A stretch of 64,000 nt of DNA from Couchioplanes caeruleus (GCF_003751945.1 NZ_RJKL01000001.1:620001-684000), one strand, 5' to 3'. Positions 36,953 through 46,163 are shown, counted from the first letter of the stretch. Notes: generated by a model from the sequence alone, not told the origin. Numbers and translations: made by a program.

Positions 36953-36999
36953 TGCGGATACAGCCTCGTTTCGAGGGCTGGTCGAAGGCAGTATCCGCA
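36953..36999 (+). promoter_or_regulatory. Two-level inverted-repeat element upstream of the glucan operon
   Basis: TGCGGATAC (36953-36961) and its exact complement GTATCCGCA (36991-36999) enclose a second hairpin (36962-36979, AGC-CTCG/CGAG-G-GCT with a TTT loop and one bulged G) and an 11-nt single-stranded tract. It could be a structured RNA or an operator. It lies just upstream of the candidate promoter at 37015-37044. I cannot match it to a known riboswitch class. Confidence 0.5.
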
Positions 37000-37014
37000 T
37001 TCTGGACGTTCCGT

Positions 37015-37044
37015 TTGCCAATGACTGGCGTCTACCCCTAGCGT
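37015..37044 (+). promoter_or_regulatory. Candidate promoter of the glucan synthase operon
   Basis: TTGCCA (37015-37020) and TAGCGT (37039-37044) with an 18-bp spacer, giving a leader of about 125 nt before ATG 37176. Confidence 0.45.
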
Positions 37045-37175
37045 TTTTCCGGTGCCGCCCTGACGCCCTTGGCGCGACAGGACCGGCAGCGGTCCGACAA
37101 CGACGACGGACGCCCGTGATCGCCATTGTTATGACAGCGAAACAAAACTGTCGGAAATCCCTGCAAGGGAGCACC

Positions 37176-38771
37176 ATGCCGATCGCCGAACCGCAATCGC
37201 GCGCCGCCACCCGACGAGCCTGGCGGCCGCTGCAGCGGTCCACCCGGGTCGCCATCCTCGGGGCGCTGCTCGCGACCCTCTTCTACCAGACCTTCCTGCT
37301 GGACCCGCAGTATCGCGGGCCCGTCTGGCTGTGGACCGCGATGCTGCTGGCCGAGGGCCTGACGGCCGTGCACGCCATCGGCACGTGGTGGACCATCCTG
37401 GCCCACGACAACCGCGACGAACCCGCCGGCGTCACGGTGCGCCGCAACCGGCTGCGCGCCGGCGCCGAGGTGCCCGGCATCGACGTCTTCATCACCGCGT
37501 ACGGGGAGGCGCCCGAGCTGGTCCGCACGACCCTGCGGGCCGCCCGCGACATGACGCTCGCGCACGCGACGTGGGTGCTCGACGACGGCGACAGTGACGT
37601 CCTGCGCGACATCTGCGCCGAGGAGGGGGTCGGTTATCTGCGCCGCGACGGCGGCCTGCACGCGAAGGCCGGCAACGTCAACGCCGCGCTCGCGCGCACC
37701 ACCGGGGAGTACGTGGTGATCCTCGACGCCGACCATGTCCCGGAGCCGGCCTTCCTGCTCCAGATCCTGCCGCACTTCGAGGATCCCGACGTGGCGTTCG
37801 TGCAGTCGCCGCAGTCGTACACCAACCGCACGAATCTGGTCTCGACCGGAGCGGCGGAGGCTCAGCGGATCTTCTACGAGCTGGTGTGCCCGGGAAAGAA
37901 CCACTTCAACGCCGCGTTCTGCGTCGGCACCAACGTCATGTTCCGGCGCGCCGCCCTGGACGAGATCGGCGGCATCGCCACCGGCAGCAACTCCGAGGAC
38001 ATCTGGACGTCGCTGGAACTGCACCGGCGCGGCTGGAAGTCCATCTACGTCCCGCAGGTGCTGGCCCGGGGGCTGGCGCCGGCGGACGTGACGTCGTACC
38101 TGAAACAGCAGATGCGCTGGGCCTGCGGCGGCTTCGAGGTCGTCCTGCGCGGCGGGCTGCTGCGACGCGGCGCCGGGCTGACCGTCGACCAGCGGCTGCA
38201 GTATCTCTTCGTGGGCACGCACTACCTGCTGTCGCTGGCGATGCTCACCTTCATGCTGTTCCCGGCGCTGTACCTGCTGTTCGCGCTGAGCCCGATCCGG
38301 GCCGACGGGGTCACGTGGGCCACGCACTACCTGCCGTTCCAGGTGATGGTCCTGGTCGTCACCTGGCTGCAGTCCGGCGGGTTCAAGGGCTCCGCCATCG
38401 TCACCAGCATCGGGGCCGCGCCGGTGCACGCCCGGGCGTTCTGGGCGACGCTGCGGCGGACGCGGGCCACCTGGAAGGCCACCAACCAGGCCGGCGCCGG
38501 CGCCCGATCGCTCTGGGTCGTGATGCCGCAGCTCGCCCTCGTGGTGCTCAACGTCGCCGGCATCGTCGTCGGCCTCGTCGTCATGGCCGACCCGGCGCCC
38601 ACCTGGCTCTCCATCGCCTGGGCCACGATGATCGTGCTGATCCTCGGGCGGATCGTCATCGAGTCGGTCGCCGGTCGCGGAGGCGACGAACCGGACGCCC
38701 GCCCCGCCGGACCGGACGCCGTCCCCGGCTCCGAGCCCGCGGCGGTGAAGGACGTCGCGTCGGCCCACTGA
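37176..38771 (+). CDS. Processive family 2 glycosyltransferase (cellulose/curdlan synthase-like)
   Basis: 531 aa. ATG 37176 with AAGGGAG 5 nt upstream is preferred to ATG 37116. Two N-terminal TM helices (~28-65), a cytosolic GT-A domain (~95-330) with the synthase D,D,D,QxxRW set: WVLDDGDSD, VILDADHVPE, SNSEDIWTSLELHRRGW, and KQQMRWACGG, followed by four or five C-terminal TM helices. This is the BcsA/CrdS architecture that polymerises and extrudes a beta-glucan. No PilZ domain is fused. The operon's GH81 endo-beta-1,3-glucanase suggests a beta-1,3-glucan product; that is inference. Confidence 0.9.
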   Translation: MPIAEPQSRAATRRAWRPLQRSTRVAILGALLATLFYQTFLLDPQYRGPVWLWTAMLLAEGLTAVHAIGTWWTILAHDNRDEPAGVTVRRNRLRAGAEVPGIDVFITAYGEAPELVRTTLRAARDMTLAHATWVLDDGDSDVLRDICAEEGVGYLRRDGGLHAKAGNVNAALARTTGEYVVILDADHVPEPAFLLQILPHFEDPDVAFVQSPQSYTNRTNLVSTGAAEAQRIFYELVCPGKNHFNAAFCVGTNVMFRRAALDEIGGIATGSNSEDIWTSLELHRRGWKSIYVPQVLARGLAPADVTSYLKQQMRWACGGFEVVLRGGLLRRGAGLTVDQRLQYLFVGTHYLLSLAMLTFMLFPALYLLFALSPIRADGVTWATHYLPFQVMVLVVTWLQSGGFKGSAIVTSIGAAPVHARAFWATLRRTRATWKATNQAGAGARSLWVVMPQLALVVLNVAGIVVGLVVMADPAPTWLSIAWATMIVLILGRIVIESVAGRGGDEPDARPAGPDAVPGSEPAAVKDVASAH

Positions 38772-38817
38772 ACCACCGCCCATCGACCTGTTCCACTCGT
38801 TCAAAGGGATCACCGTC

Positions 38818-39636
38818 ATGACCACTGTGGTCGAGCACGACCGTCTCCCCGACTCCTCTGGCGGGGCCGGACCGGACCGGACCGGACCGCCCGGACAGGC
38901 GCCGGACAGCGCCCGAGACACCTCCCCATCCCGGATGCCGGCCGTCCGGACCTTCGCCGTCACCGTCCTGATGCTGGCCGGCGCGGCCGTCGGCGGCACC
39001 TATGTGGCCAACCACCGCCTGGCCGCCGGCGCCGTCGTCACCCTCGACGAAGCCGCCCTGACCGCGGACGCGCTCCCGGTCGGCGCCACCGGCTCGGGCG
39101 TGGTGACCGAGATCCTGGTGACCGAGCAGACCCGGGTTGCCGCGGGCCAGGAGCTCGCCCGCGTGCGGCGCGCCGCGGACCGGTCGCCCACCGTCCCGCC
39201 GGTCGAGGTGCTGCGGGCGCCGTCGCCCGGGACCGTCTCCGACATCGAGGTCGCCGCCGGCGGCGTGGTGGGCGCCGGGGAGCCCGTGGTCACCCTGTAC
39301 GACCACACCCGGCTGAGCTTCCACGCCAGGGCCACCGTGGAGCAGCTCCGCGAGCTGCGCCTGGGGATGACGGCGCAGATCAGCGGCCCCGGCCTGGCCC
39401 ACCCGGTGCCGGCCGTCGTCGATCACGTCGAGGCCCGGGTGGGTCCCGACCCGCTCTCCGACGCCCCGCTCTCCGAGGAGCAGCGAGAGGCGCACGACCA
39501 GCTCACCGTCGTGCTGGTCCCGCGCACGGACGCCGTCGACCGGGTCGGCACGCTCGTACCGGGGCTGCGCTTCACGGCCGACATCGACACCGACACCGCG
39601 GTCGGCAGGACGCCCGCGGTCAACGGTGCCGGATGA
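38818..39636 (+). CDS. HlyD/Alg44-like membrane-fusion protein
   Basis: 272 aa. A disordered Pro/Gly N-terminus (~1-40), one TM helix (~42-62, TFAVTVLMLAGAAVGGTYVA), then a lipoyl-like barrel-sandwich split as ATGSGVVTEILVTEQTRVAAGQ (~95-115) and APSPGTVSDIEVAAGGVVGAGE (~140-160), and a beta-barrel (LRLGMTAQISGPG). Proteins of this shape guide polysaccharide or substrate across the envelope in synthase and export systems. It starts 46 nt after the GT2 gene and overlaps the GH81 ATG by 4 nt, so the three form one operon. Confidence 0.82.
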   Translation: MTTVVEHDRLPDSSGGAGPDRTGPPGQAPDSARDTSPSRMPAVRTFAVTVLMLAGAAVGGTYVANHRLAAGAVVTLDEAALTADALPVGATGSGVVTEILVTEQTRVAAGQELARVRRAADRSPTVPPVEVLRAPSPGTVSDIEVAAGGVVGAGEPVVTLYDHTRLSFHARATVEQLRELRLGMTAQISGPGLAHPVPAVVDHVEARVGPDPLSDAPLSEEQREAHDQLTVVLVPRTDAVDRVGTLVPGLRFTADIDTDTAVGRTPAVNGAG

Positions 39637-41939
39637 GCGCCCGCCTCCGGCGGATCATGACCGCCGCATGTGTCGCCACGGCGGTGTCGCTCACCGCGGG
39701 TTGCTGGACCCGGGACGGCGCTGATCGTGTGCATCCCGAGCCTGCGCCGCCCGCTTACGGGGCGCTCACCGAGGGCGCCGCCACGACCCCGCTGGGACGC
39801 CCGGACCCGGGCGGCAAGGCCGTGCTGGCCGACGCCGCGGTGACCGGCGCGGCGCCGAAGACCGGACCGGTACGGGCCGGGCAACCGCTGGCCGGGCAGG
39901 CGCTGCCCACCAACCAGTGGTGGACCTCGGCCCTGACCGGCCGCCTGGAGCGCCCGCTCTGGGGTCGTCCACTGGCGATCGGCAGCACCGACACCGGCCT
40001 GGGAATCAGCTCCGCCGCCCCGACCGCGTCCGCGAACGCGGTGGTGACACCGTTCCAGCCGGCCCTGCACGCGGGCGGCGCCATCTCCGCGGTGACGGTC
40101 ACCGGGTACGGCGCCTTCCACGTGGTGCTGCGGGCCGAGCTCCGCGACGGCGGCGCCATACAGATCACCCTGGTGCAGGGCAGCCCCGTGCTGTACCTCG
40201 ATTTCGAGGGAGCGACGCCGTCGCTGACGGCGAGCGGGCCGGTGTCCCGGGTCGGCGGTGCCGGACCGCTGGCCCAGCTCACCGTCGCCGGTCAGCGCTG
40301 GGACGTCCAGGCCGAGGACGGCGCCGGCTGGCGCCAGGACGGCCAGCGGCTCACCGTGGACCGGCCCGGCCGGACCGCCATCGCGGTGGCCCGGGTGCCC
40401 GACCGGGTGGACGGCGACCGGTGGGCGCGGGCGCTGGCGGGCGCCGCCGGCGATCCGGTGATCCGGACGACCGCCTCGATGGCGTACGACGCCACCGCCG
40501 GCACCGTCACGCAGTCGCTGCGCGCGGAACGACGGACCGGCCGGCCGGGTGTGTGGGCACTGCTGCCGCACCACCAGGCCGGGCTGGTGCCCGGCGGCGA
40601 CCTGGAACCGATCGCGGGCGGCTACCCCGACGCGCGCGGACCGCTGTCGGTGGCGCGGGCCACCACCGTCCGCGTCCGGGTGCCCATGCCGGGCCTGGTC
40701 ACCGAGGCACCAGCAATCCCGTTGACGCGGCCGGCCCGCGCCGCCGTGCTCGCCGACCTGACCGCGGACCTCGCCCGCGATCCGGCCACCGCGAAGGGCG
40801 GCAGCTACTTCGGACTGAAGGAGCTGGGCCGCCTGGCCGTGATCGCGGAGGTGGCCAAGGGCATCGGCGCCCGGGCCCCGCAGGAGGCGGCCCTGCGCCG
40901 GCTGCGGGCCTCGCTGGTGGACTGGCTCACGTACCGCGGCCCCGGCGACGTGCGGTACTTCGCCTACGACCGGATGTGGGGCGGGCTCATCGCCGTGCCC
41001 GCGGAGTTCGGCAGCGGCGACTACAACGACCACCACTTCCAGTACGGCTACCTCGTCCGCGCGGCGGCGGTGCTGGCCGAGGCGGATCCGGCGTTCCTGC
41101 GGGACTACGGCGGCGCCGTAGCGCTCGTCGCCCGCGACTACAGCGGCACCCTGTCCGGCACCGGCGCCAACGGCTTCCCGGCGTTCCGCGCCTTCAACGC
41201 CTACCTCGGACACTCCGCCGCATCCGGATTCGCCCCCTTCGCCGACGGCAACAACCAGGAGTCGTCCAGCGAGGCGGTCGCCGCCTGGGAGGCGGTCACC
41301 CGCTGGGGCATCGTGTCCGGCGACGAGCAGCTCACCACGTACGGTGTCACGCATTACGCGCTCGAGGCCGCGACCGCCCGGCGCTACTGGCTCGGCGAGG
41401 TCGGGGAACGTCCGGCCGGCTACGCGCACACCGTCGCCGGCATCGTCTGGGACGCCAAGATCGACTATGCCACCTGGTTCGATCCCCGGCCGGAGTCGGT
41501 GCTGGGCATCCAGCTTCTGCCGCTCACCTTCGGTTCGCTGTACCGCGGCGACCCGGGACCGGCCGCGGCCCGCCAGCGGGAGCTCTCCCGCGACGTGGGC
41601 GGCGATCCCCGCGTGTGGGGAGACCTGTTCGCGGCCGACCTCGCGGTCGCGGATCCGGCGGCGGCCCGACGCCGGCTCACGGCGAAGCTGCCGAGGGAGG
41701 AGAGCACGAGCCGCGCCATGGTGCGGTACTGGGTGGAGATGCTGGCGACGTACGGTCCCCCGCAACCCGCCGTGGTGGCCGACGGCCCGTACGGACTGGC
41801 CTTCGGCACCGCCCAGCAGCCGCGCCTGCTCGCCGTCAACCCGACGGCAGCGCGACGGACGGTGACCTTCCGCCGCGACGGCGCGACCGTCGCGACCGTG
41901 GTCGTCGACCCCGGACAGAGCATCGTCCGTCAGCCGTGA
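39633..41939 (+). CDS. GH81 endo-beta-1,3-glucanase, lipoprotein
   Basis: 768 aa. ATG 39633 overlaps the previous stop. Lipobox LTAGCW (Cys ~24) anchors it to the outer face of the membrane. N-terminal beta-sandwich with QALPTNQWWTSALTG; the GH81 catalytic region shows FGSGDYNDHHFQYGYLVRAA (~458-477, catalytic Asp) and FADGNNQESSSEAVAAWEAV (~538-557, catalytic Glu pair). GH81 enzymes cleave beta-1,3-glucan. Being the third gene of a synthase operon, it probably trims or releases the product, as BcsZ does for cellulose. A 15-bp hairpin follows the stop. Confidence 0.92.
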   Translation: MSARLRRIMTAACVATAVSLTAGCWTRDGADRVHPEPAPPAYGALTEGAATTPLGRPDPGGKAVLADAAVTGAAPKTGPVRAGQPLAGQALPTNQWWTSALTGRLERPLWGRPLAIGSTDTGLGISSAAPTASANAVVTPFQPALHAGGAISAVTVTGYGAFHVVLRAELRDGGAIQITLVQGSPVLYLDFEGATPSLTASGPVSRVGGAGPLAQLTVAGQRWDVQAEDGAGWRQDGQRLTVDRPGRTAIAVARVPDRVDGDRWARALAGAAGDPVIRTTASMAYDATAGTVTQSLRAERRTGRPGVWALLPHHQAGLVPGGDLEPIAGGYPDARGPLSVARATTVRVRVPMPGLVTEAPAIPLTRPARAAVLADLTADLARDPATAKGGSYFGLKELGRLAVIAEVAKGIGARAPQEAALRRLRASLVDWLTYRGPGDVRYFAYDRMWGGLIAVPAEFGSGDYNDHHFQYGYLVRAAAVLAEADPAFLRDYGGAVALVARDYSGTLSGTGANGFPAFRAFNAYLGHSAASGFAPFADGNNQESSSEAVAAWEAVTRWGIVSGDEQLTTYGVTHYALEAATARRYWLGEVGERPAGYAHTVAGIVWDAKIDYATWFDPRPESVLGIQLLPLTFGSLYRGDPGPAAARQRELSRDVGGDPRVWGDLFAADLAVADPAAARRRLTAKLPREESTSRAMVRYWVEMLATYGPPQPAVVADGPYGLAFGTAQQPRLLAVNPTAARRTVTFRRDGATVATVVVDPGQSIVRQP

Positions 41940-41940
41940 C

Positions 41941-41978
41941 GGCGGGTGCGGCGGGGCCCCTGACCCGCCGCACCCGCC
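41941..41978 (+). terminator. 15-bp perfect terminator hairpin of the glucan operon
   Basis: Arms 41941-41955 and 41964-41978 are fully complementary, 8-nt loop, one base after the GH81 stop. Confidence 0.75.
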
Positions 41979-42176
41979 CCCGGCACTCAGCTCCCCCGGC
42001 GTTGTTCCAGGAGTTGCGGATCTCGGTCACCCGGTCGCCGACCACCGGCCGTGCGCCGTTCGACTCCGGCGGAATTCTGGTGCGCCCGGTCACACCCCAC
42101 CGCCGGCATACCGGCGTCCGTCGATGGATACGATCGCGGGCGCGGAGGGCGGCGGTCGGCCCGGCGAGGGGGGACG

Positions 42177-45014
42177 GTGCGGGACTCGTTGGCCGGGCGG
42201 GCCTCGGAGCTGGCGGTGCTGCGCGACGCGCTGGACCGGCGGTCCGGCGAGGCGGTGGTGGTCGGCATCTGCGGCGATCCCGGCATCGGCAAGACGCGGC
42301 TGCTCGGCGAGCTCGCCGCCGAGGCCCGCCGCCGGGGCTGCCCGGTCCTGGCCGGGCGCGCGGCCGAGTTCGAACGCGAAGTGCCCTTCGGCACGATCAG
42401 GAACGCACTGGCCGACCACGTCGACACCCGGTCGGCCGCTCCCGGCGCCGCCGACCTGCGGCTTCTGCGCACGGTGTTCCCGGCCCTGACCGCCGAACCG
42501 GAGGCCGCCGAGCCCGCGCTGCTGGCCACCGAGCGGTATCGCGTGCACCGGGCGGTGCGCGCCCTGCTGGAGGGCATCGCGGCCGAGCGCGGGCTGGTGC
42601 TCGTTCTCGACGATCTGCACTGGAGCGACGCGGGCTCGGTGGAGCTGCTCGACCACCTGCTGCGCCACCCACCCCGCGGCGGCGTGCTGCTCGCGCTCGC
42701 GTACCGGCCGCGGCAGGCTCCGGCCCGGCTCGGTCACGCGATGGCGGCGGCGGTGCGGCGCGGGCTGGCCACCGTCGTCACCGTCGGGCCGTTGTCGTTC
42801 GCCGAGGCGGCGCCGCTGCTGCCGGCGGGGGCGGGCCCGCGCCGGCGCCGGCAGTTGTACGACGCGAGCGCCGGCAACCCGTTCCATCTCGAACTGCTGG
42901 CCCGGGGCGCCGACCTCGACGGCACCGCGCCGCCGCCCGACGTCGCCTCGGCCATGGCCGGCGAGTTCGCGGCGCTCGACGCCGAACGCCGCCGAGTGCT
43001 GCACGCGGCCGCCGTGACCGGGGACGACGCCGATCCCGGCCTGCTGGCCGCCGTGGCGGAGCTGCCCTTGGGCGCCGTCCTCGCGGCGCTCGACGACCTC
43101 ACCGCTAGGGACCTGGTGCGCCCGGCCGGCTTCGGCGGTGCCGTACGCTTCCGCCACCCGTTGCTGCGCAGCGCCGCCTACCACCACGCCGGCCCGGGCT
43201 GGCGGGTCGCGGCGCACGCCCGCGCCGCGGCCGAGCTGCGCCGCCGGGAGGCGCCCGTCGCGGATCAGGCGGTGCACGTGCACGCGTCCGCCGCCGTCGG
43301 TGACCTGGATGCGGTGCGGCTGCTGCGCACGGCGGCGGAGCAGGCCCTGCGGGTCACTCCGGCGGCCGCCGCCCACTGGCTGCACGCGGCGCTGTCCCTG
43401 CTCCCCCGCCAGGACGCGACCGTCGCCACCCGCATCGAGCTTCTGCACCTGCGCGCCGAGGCCCTCGGCATCACCGGCCGCCTCACCGAGGGCCGGGCCC
43501 TTCTGAACGAGCTCCTCGGCATGCTGCCGCCCGGGAGCGAGCCGCGGTCCCGGGTGATCAGCTTCCTGTGCTCGTTGCTTCACCTACTCGGCGATCACAA
43601 GGAGGCGCACGCCCTCGTGCTCCGCGAGCTGGAGGGCCTGCCGGAGCCCCGCGGCATGGCCGCCGGCACGCTGCGGGTCGCGCTGGCCCTGACCACCCTG
43701 ATGACCGGGTCGGCCGGGGACGCCGCGGTCGCGGAGGCCATCGAGACCGCCCGGCACACCGGCAGCCGGCCCCTGCTCGCCGCCTCGCTCGGGGTCGGCG
43801 TGGCGGTCAGCCAGGCCTCCGGGAGCGGCCAGGAGAGCGCCGCCCGGCTGGACGAGGCGACCGCCATGGTCGACGCCATGCCCGACCACGAACTGGCCGA
43901 GCGCCTCGACGCCGCGCTGTTCCTCGGCTGGGGCGAGCTCTATCTCGAACGCTACGGCTCGGCGCAACGGCATCTGCGCCGGGCCCAGCGGGTCGCCCGG
44001 GCCACCGGCCAGAGCCACCTGATCGGCTCCTTGCAGACCCTCGAGGGCGTCGTGCTCTGCTGCACCGGCGATCTGCGCGAGGGTCTGCCGCTCCTCGACG
44101 ACGCGCTGGAGTCCGAGACGCTGACCGGCGCCCGGGACGGGCGGGCCCGGGTACAGGGATACCGGTGCTGGGTCCTGGTCTGGACCGGCGACGTCGCGCA
44201 GGCGCTGGCCGCAGGCACCGAGGCGGAGACCCTCGCCGGCGGCCACCGCGACTGGCAGTCCGCCTCAGCGGACGGGATGCTCGGCTGGGCCCGGTACGCC
44301 GCCGGCGACGCCGAGGGCTGCCTGCAGCTCATGCTGACCGCCGGGCAGGGTGCGGATCTGCGCGCCGTACGGCCCCAATGGCGGCCTCGGTGGTTCGAGG
44401 TGCTCACCGCCGCGGCCGCCGCCACCGGCAACCGCCGCCTCGCGGCCGAGCTGGCCGCCGGGGCGGCCGAGCTGACCGCCGGGCCCGTCCTGCCCAGGCA
44501 CGCCGGGATGATCGCGATGGCCCGGATGCACGCCGACCTGCACACCGAACCGCGCGCCGCGGCCGGCCACGCGGCCCGCGCGGCGGAGCTGTTCGCCCAG
44601 GCCGGAGACCGGCTCGGTGTGGCCCGGGCCCGGCTCTACCTCGGCGCGGCGCACCGGGACACGGCCGGCCCGGCCCGCGCCGGCCGGGAGATCGCGGCCG
44701 CCCAGGCCGAGTTCGCCCGGTGCGGCGCCCGGCCGCACTGGCTGGCCCGGATCACCGGCATCCCCCTCGATGCCGGGGACCCGGCGGAGCCGGCGGATCC
44801 GGGGACCCGCCGGCTCACCCCCCGAGAGCTGGACGTGCTGGCACTGCTCGCCGAGTCGCTGACCGCCGCCGCCATCGGCCGGCGGCTCGGCATCAGCGCC
44901 GGCACGGTCCACAAACATCTCTCCGCGCTGTACCGCAAGCTCGGCACCGGCGACCGCCTGGCGACCGTGCTGCGGGCCCGGGCGCTCGGCCTGCTGCCGG
45001 ACGCCGGCGGCTGA
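42177..45014 (+). CDS. LuxR-family transcriptional regulator with AAA ATPase (LAL type)
   Basis: 945 aa. GTG 42177 preceded by GAGGGGGG. N-terminal ATPase: Walker A GDPGIGKTRLL (~33), Walker B LVLVLDDLHWSD (~140), and a conserved SAGNPFHLELL sensor-like motif. The middle (~340-870) is a TPR-like helical array. A C-terminal LuxR HTH (~880-940) reads LTPRELDVLALLAESLTAAA and GISAGTVHKHLSALYRKL. These LAL regulators often activate local metabolic or secondary-metabolite genes; no obvious target cluster is adjacent except the glucan operon upstream. Confidence 0.92.
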   Translation: MRDSLAGRASELAVLRDALDRRSGEAVVVGICGDPGIGKTRLLGELAAEARRRGCPVLAGRAAEFEREVPFGTIRNALADHVDTRSAAPGAADLRLLRTVFPALTAEPEAAEPALLATERYRVHRAVRALLEGIAAERGLVLVLDDLHWSDAGSVELLDHLLRHPPRGGVLLALAYRPRQAPARLGHAMAAAVRRGLATVVTVGPLSFAEAAPLLPAGAGPRRRRQLYDASAGNPFHLELLARGADLDGTAPPPDVASAMAGEFAALDAERRRVLHAAAVTGDDADPGLLAAVAELPLGAVLAALDDLTARDLVRPAGFGGAVRFRHPLLRSAAYHHAGPGWRVAAHARAAAELRRREAPVADQAVHVHASAAVGDLDAVRLLRTAAEQALRVTPAAAAHWLHAALSLLPRQDATVATRIELLHLRAEALGITGRLTEGRALLNELLGMLPPGSEPRSRVISFLCSLLHLLGDHKEAHALVLRELEGLPEPRGMAAGTLRVALALTTLMTGSAGDAAVAEAIETARHTGSRPLLAASLGVGVAVSQASGSGQESAARLDEATAMVDAMPDHELAERLDAALFLGWGELYLERYGSAQRHLRRAQRVARATGQSHLIGSLQTLEGVVLCCTGDLREGLPLLDDALESETLTGARDGRARVQGYRCWVLVWTGDVAQALAAGTEAETLAGGHRDWQSASADGMLGWARYAAGDAEGCLQLMLTAGQGADLRAVRPQWRPRWFEVLTAAAAATGNRRLAAELAAGAAELTAGPVLPRHAGMIAMARMHADLHTEPRAAAGHAARAAELFAQAGDRLGVARARLYLGAAHRDTAGPARAGREIAAAQAEFARCGARPHWLARITGIPLDAGDPAEPADPGTRRLTPRELDVLALLAESLTAAAIGRRLGISAGTVHKHLSALYRKLGTGDRLATVLRARALGLLPDAGG

Positions 45015-45022
45015 ACCCGCCG

Positions 45023-45055
45023 CTCAGCCGATCATCTCCGTGGCTCAGCCGATCA
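45023..45055. repeat. Direct repeat at the end of a convergent gene
   Basis: CTCAGCCGATCA occurs at 45023-45034 and 45044-45055. The second copy contains the stop codon and last codons of the minus-strand gene, so the first looks like a small duplication of that gene end. Confidence 0.6.
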
Positions 45056-46163
45056 CGAACGGGCCCACGTGGTGCAGCAGGAACGGCGCGTCGGCCAGCG
45101 TCCCGGCGGTGTTGTGGCACACCACGACGGCGACCTCGTCGGACTCGAACGACTCCACCTTGCAGCGCGCCCCGTTGCCGCCCACCGACGTCACGTTCAC
45201 CGCGCCGCCGACCGAGGCCCAGCCGTAGTTCACCTCGTACCGGCCGGCACCGAGACGGGTGATGCCGCTGGTGCCGGAGAGGAATCGGTATGCCGCGGCG
45301 GGCTCGTAGGAGGCCACGGTCGGCTTGTTGGCGTACAGATACGACGTCGGGTGCCCGTCGGCGCTGCAACAGACGCCGTACCCGAAGATGTTGCCGTCCT
45401 TGACGAAGCTCATGGTGAAGCGGGAGTCCGCCGGGGCTCCGGCGGCGTTGTAGCACCGGACCTGGATGCGCTCGGCGGTCCCGGAGGCGGTCCAGTTCCA
45501 GGCCGTGCACCACTCCCCGCCGGTGCCGTACGCGGTCACCTGGACGTGCCCGCCCGTCGTGCCGATCCCGGGGGCGTTGACGGTGTAGACCCCGGGCTCG
45601 CCCGGCGACCGGGTGATCGTGTTGAGGGCGCCCGACGAGTTGTACTGGTAGTTCGCCGGCGGCGTGTACGAGGCGTTGGTGGGCTGGTTGGCAAAGACGT
45701 ACGCCAGCGGCTTGCCGCCCGAACCCGACCGGTTGTTGTAGGTGAGGACGAACCGGCTGTCGGTGGGCGTGCCGCGGCGGTCCAGGCACCGCACCAGCAC
45801 CCGCTGGTTGTCCCCGCTGGGCGCCCAGCTCTGCACCTTGCAGTAGGCCGTGTCGGAGCCGTACGCGGTCACCTGGACCGTGCCCGCCCGGGCGGCCTGG
45901 CCCGGCAGGTCGACCGAGTAGAGCCCGACGTCCAGGCCGCAGACCTCATTCCTGAACTGGAAGGGCGCCGACGAGTTCCACTGGCGCTCACCCGGCACGA
46001 TGCACATCGCCGCGTCCGGCGTGTCGAGCCAGACGAACGCGGCCCCGTACGGGCCGGCGGCCTGGGCGGCGGAGGGCGTCAGCACGGCCGCGGCGGCGAC
46101 GGCGACCACGGTCACGGCGCCGGCCAGGCGCCGCACCCAGGCTGACGGTGAACGGGAGCTCAT
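45045..46163 (-). CDS. Secreted protein with three ~115-residue repeats
   Basis: 372 aa. ATG 46163 with AAGGAG upstream. Signal peptide (WVRRLAGAVTVVAVAAAAVLTPSAAQA) then three internal repeats (~36-145, ~146-262, ~263-372). Shared features: (Y/F)xxANxPTxASYxP, N-S-S/GTSGITR, GxYxVxxxG, G-xVxVTxxG, then a Cys-x-V-x-S/W pair to VxVRC-x and (T/A)DSRF. Each repeat carries a conserved Cys pair, probably a disulfide. The family is a common actinobacterial exported repeat of unknown function; a sugar-binding-like beta fold is possible but not shown. Confidence 0.75.
   Translation of the reverse strand: MSSRSPSAWVRRLAGAVTVVAVAAAAVLTPSAAQAAGPYGAAFVWLDTPDAAMCIVPGERQWNSSAPFQFRNEVCGLDVGLYSVDLPGQAARAGTVQVTAYGSDTAYCKVQSWAPSGDNQRVLVRCLDRRGTPTDSRFVLTYNNRSGSGGKPLAYVFANQPTNASYTPPANYQYNSSGALNTITRSPGEPGVYTVNAPGIGTTGGHVQVTAYGTGGEWCTAWNWTASGTAERIQVRCYNAAGAPADSRFTMSFVKDGNIFGYGVCCSADGHPTSYLYANKPTVASYEPAAAYRFLSGTSGITRLGAGRYEVNYGWASVGGAVNVTSVGGNGARCKVESFESDEVAVVVCHNTAGTLADAPFLLHHVGPFVIG

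Larger units (their letters stand above)
36789..37175 (+). other. 387-bp intergenic region with hairpins and a promoter
   Basis: No coding frame is convincing here. It contains a terminator-like hairpin (36863-36890), a large inverted repeat enclosing a second hairpin (36953-36999), a candidate -35/-10 pair (37015-37044), and a small GACAG/CTGTC inverted repeat shortly before the ribosome-binding site AAGGGAG of the GT2 gene. Confidence 0.7.

Noticed and set aside
36953..36999. Assignment of the element to cyclic-di-GMP (GEMM) or ydaO riboswitches
   Set aside because: The conserved cores and tetraloop/receptor of those classes as I know them are not visible, and it lies upstream of the likely promoter.
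43568..45262. Additional plus-strand frame inside the LuxR-ATPase gene
   Set aside because: Out-of-frame Arg/Gly/Pro-rich shadow; the in-frame product has Walker motifs and a LuxR HTH.
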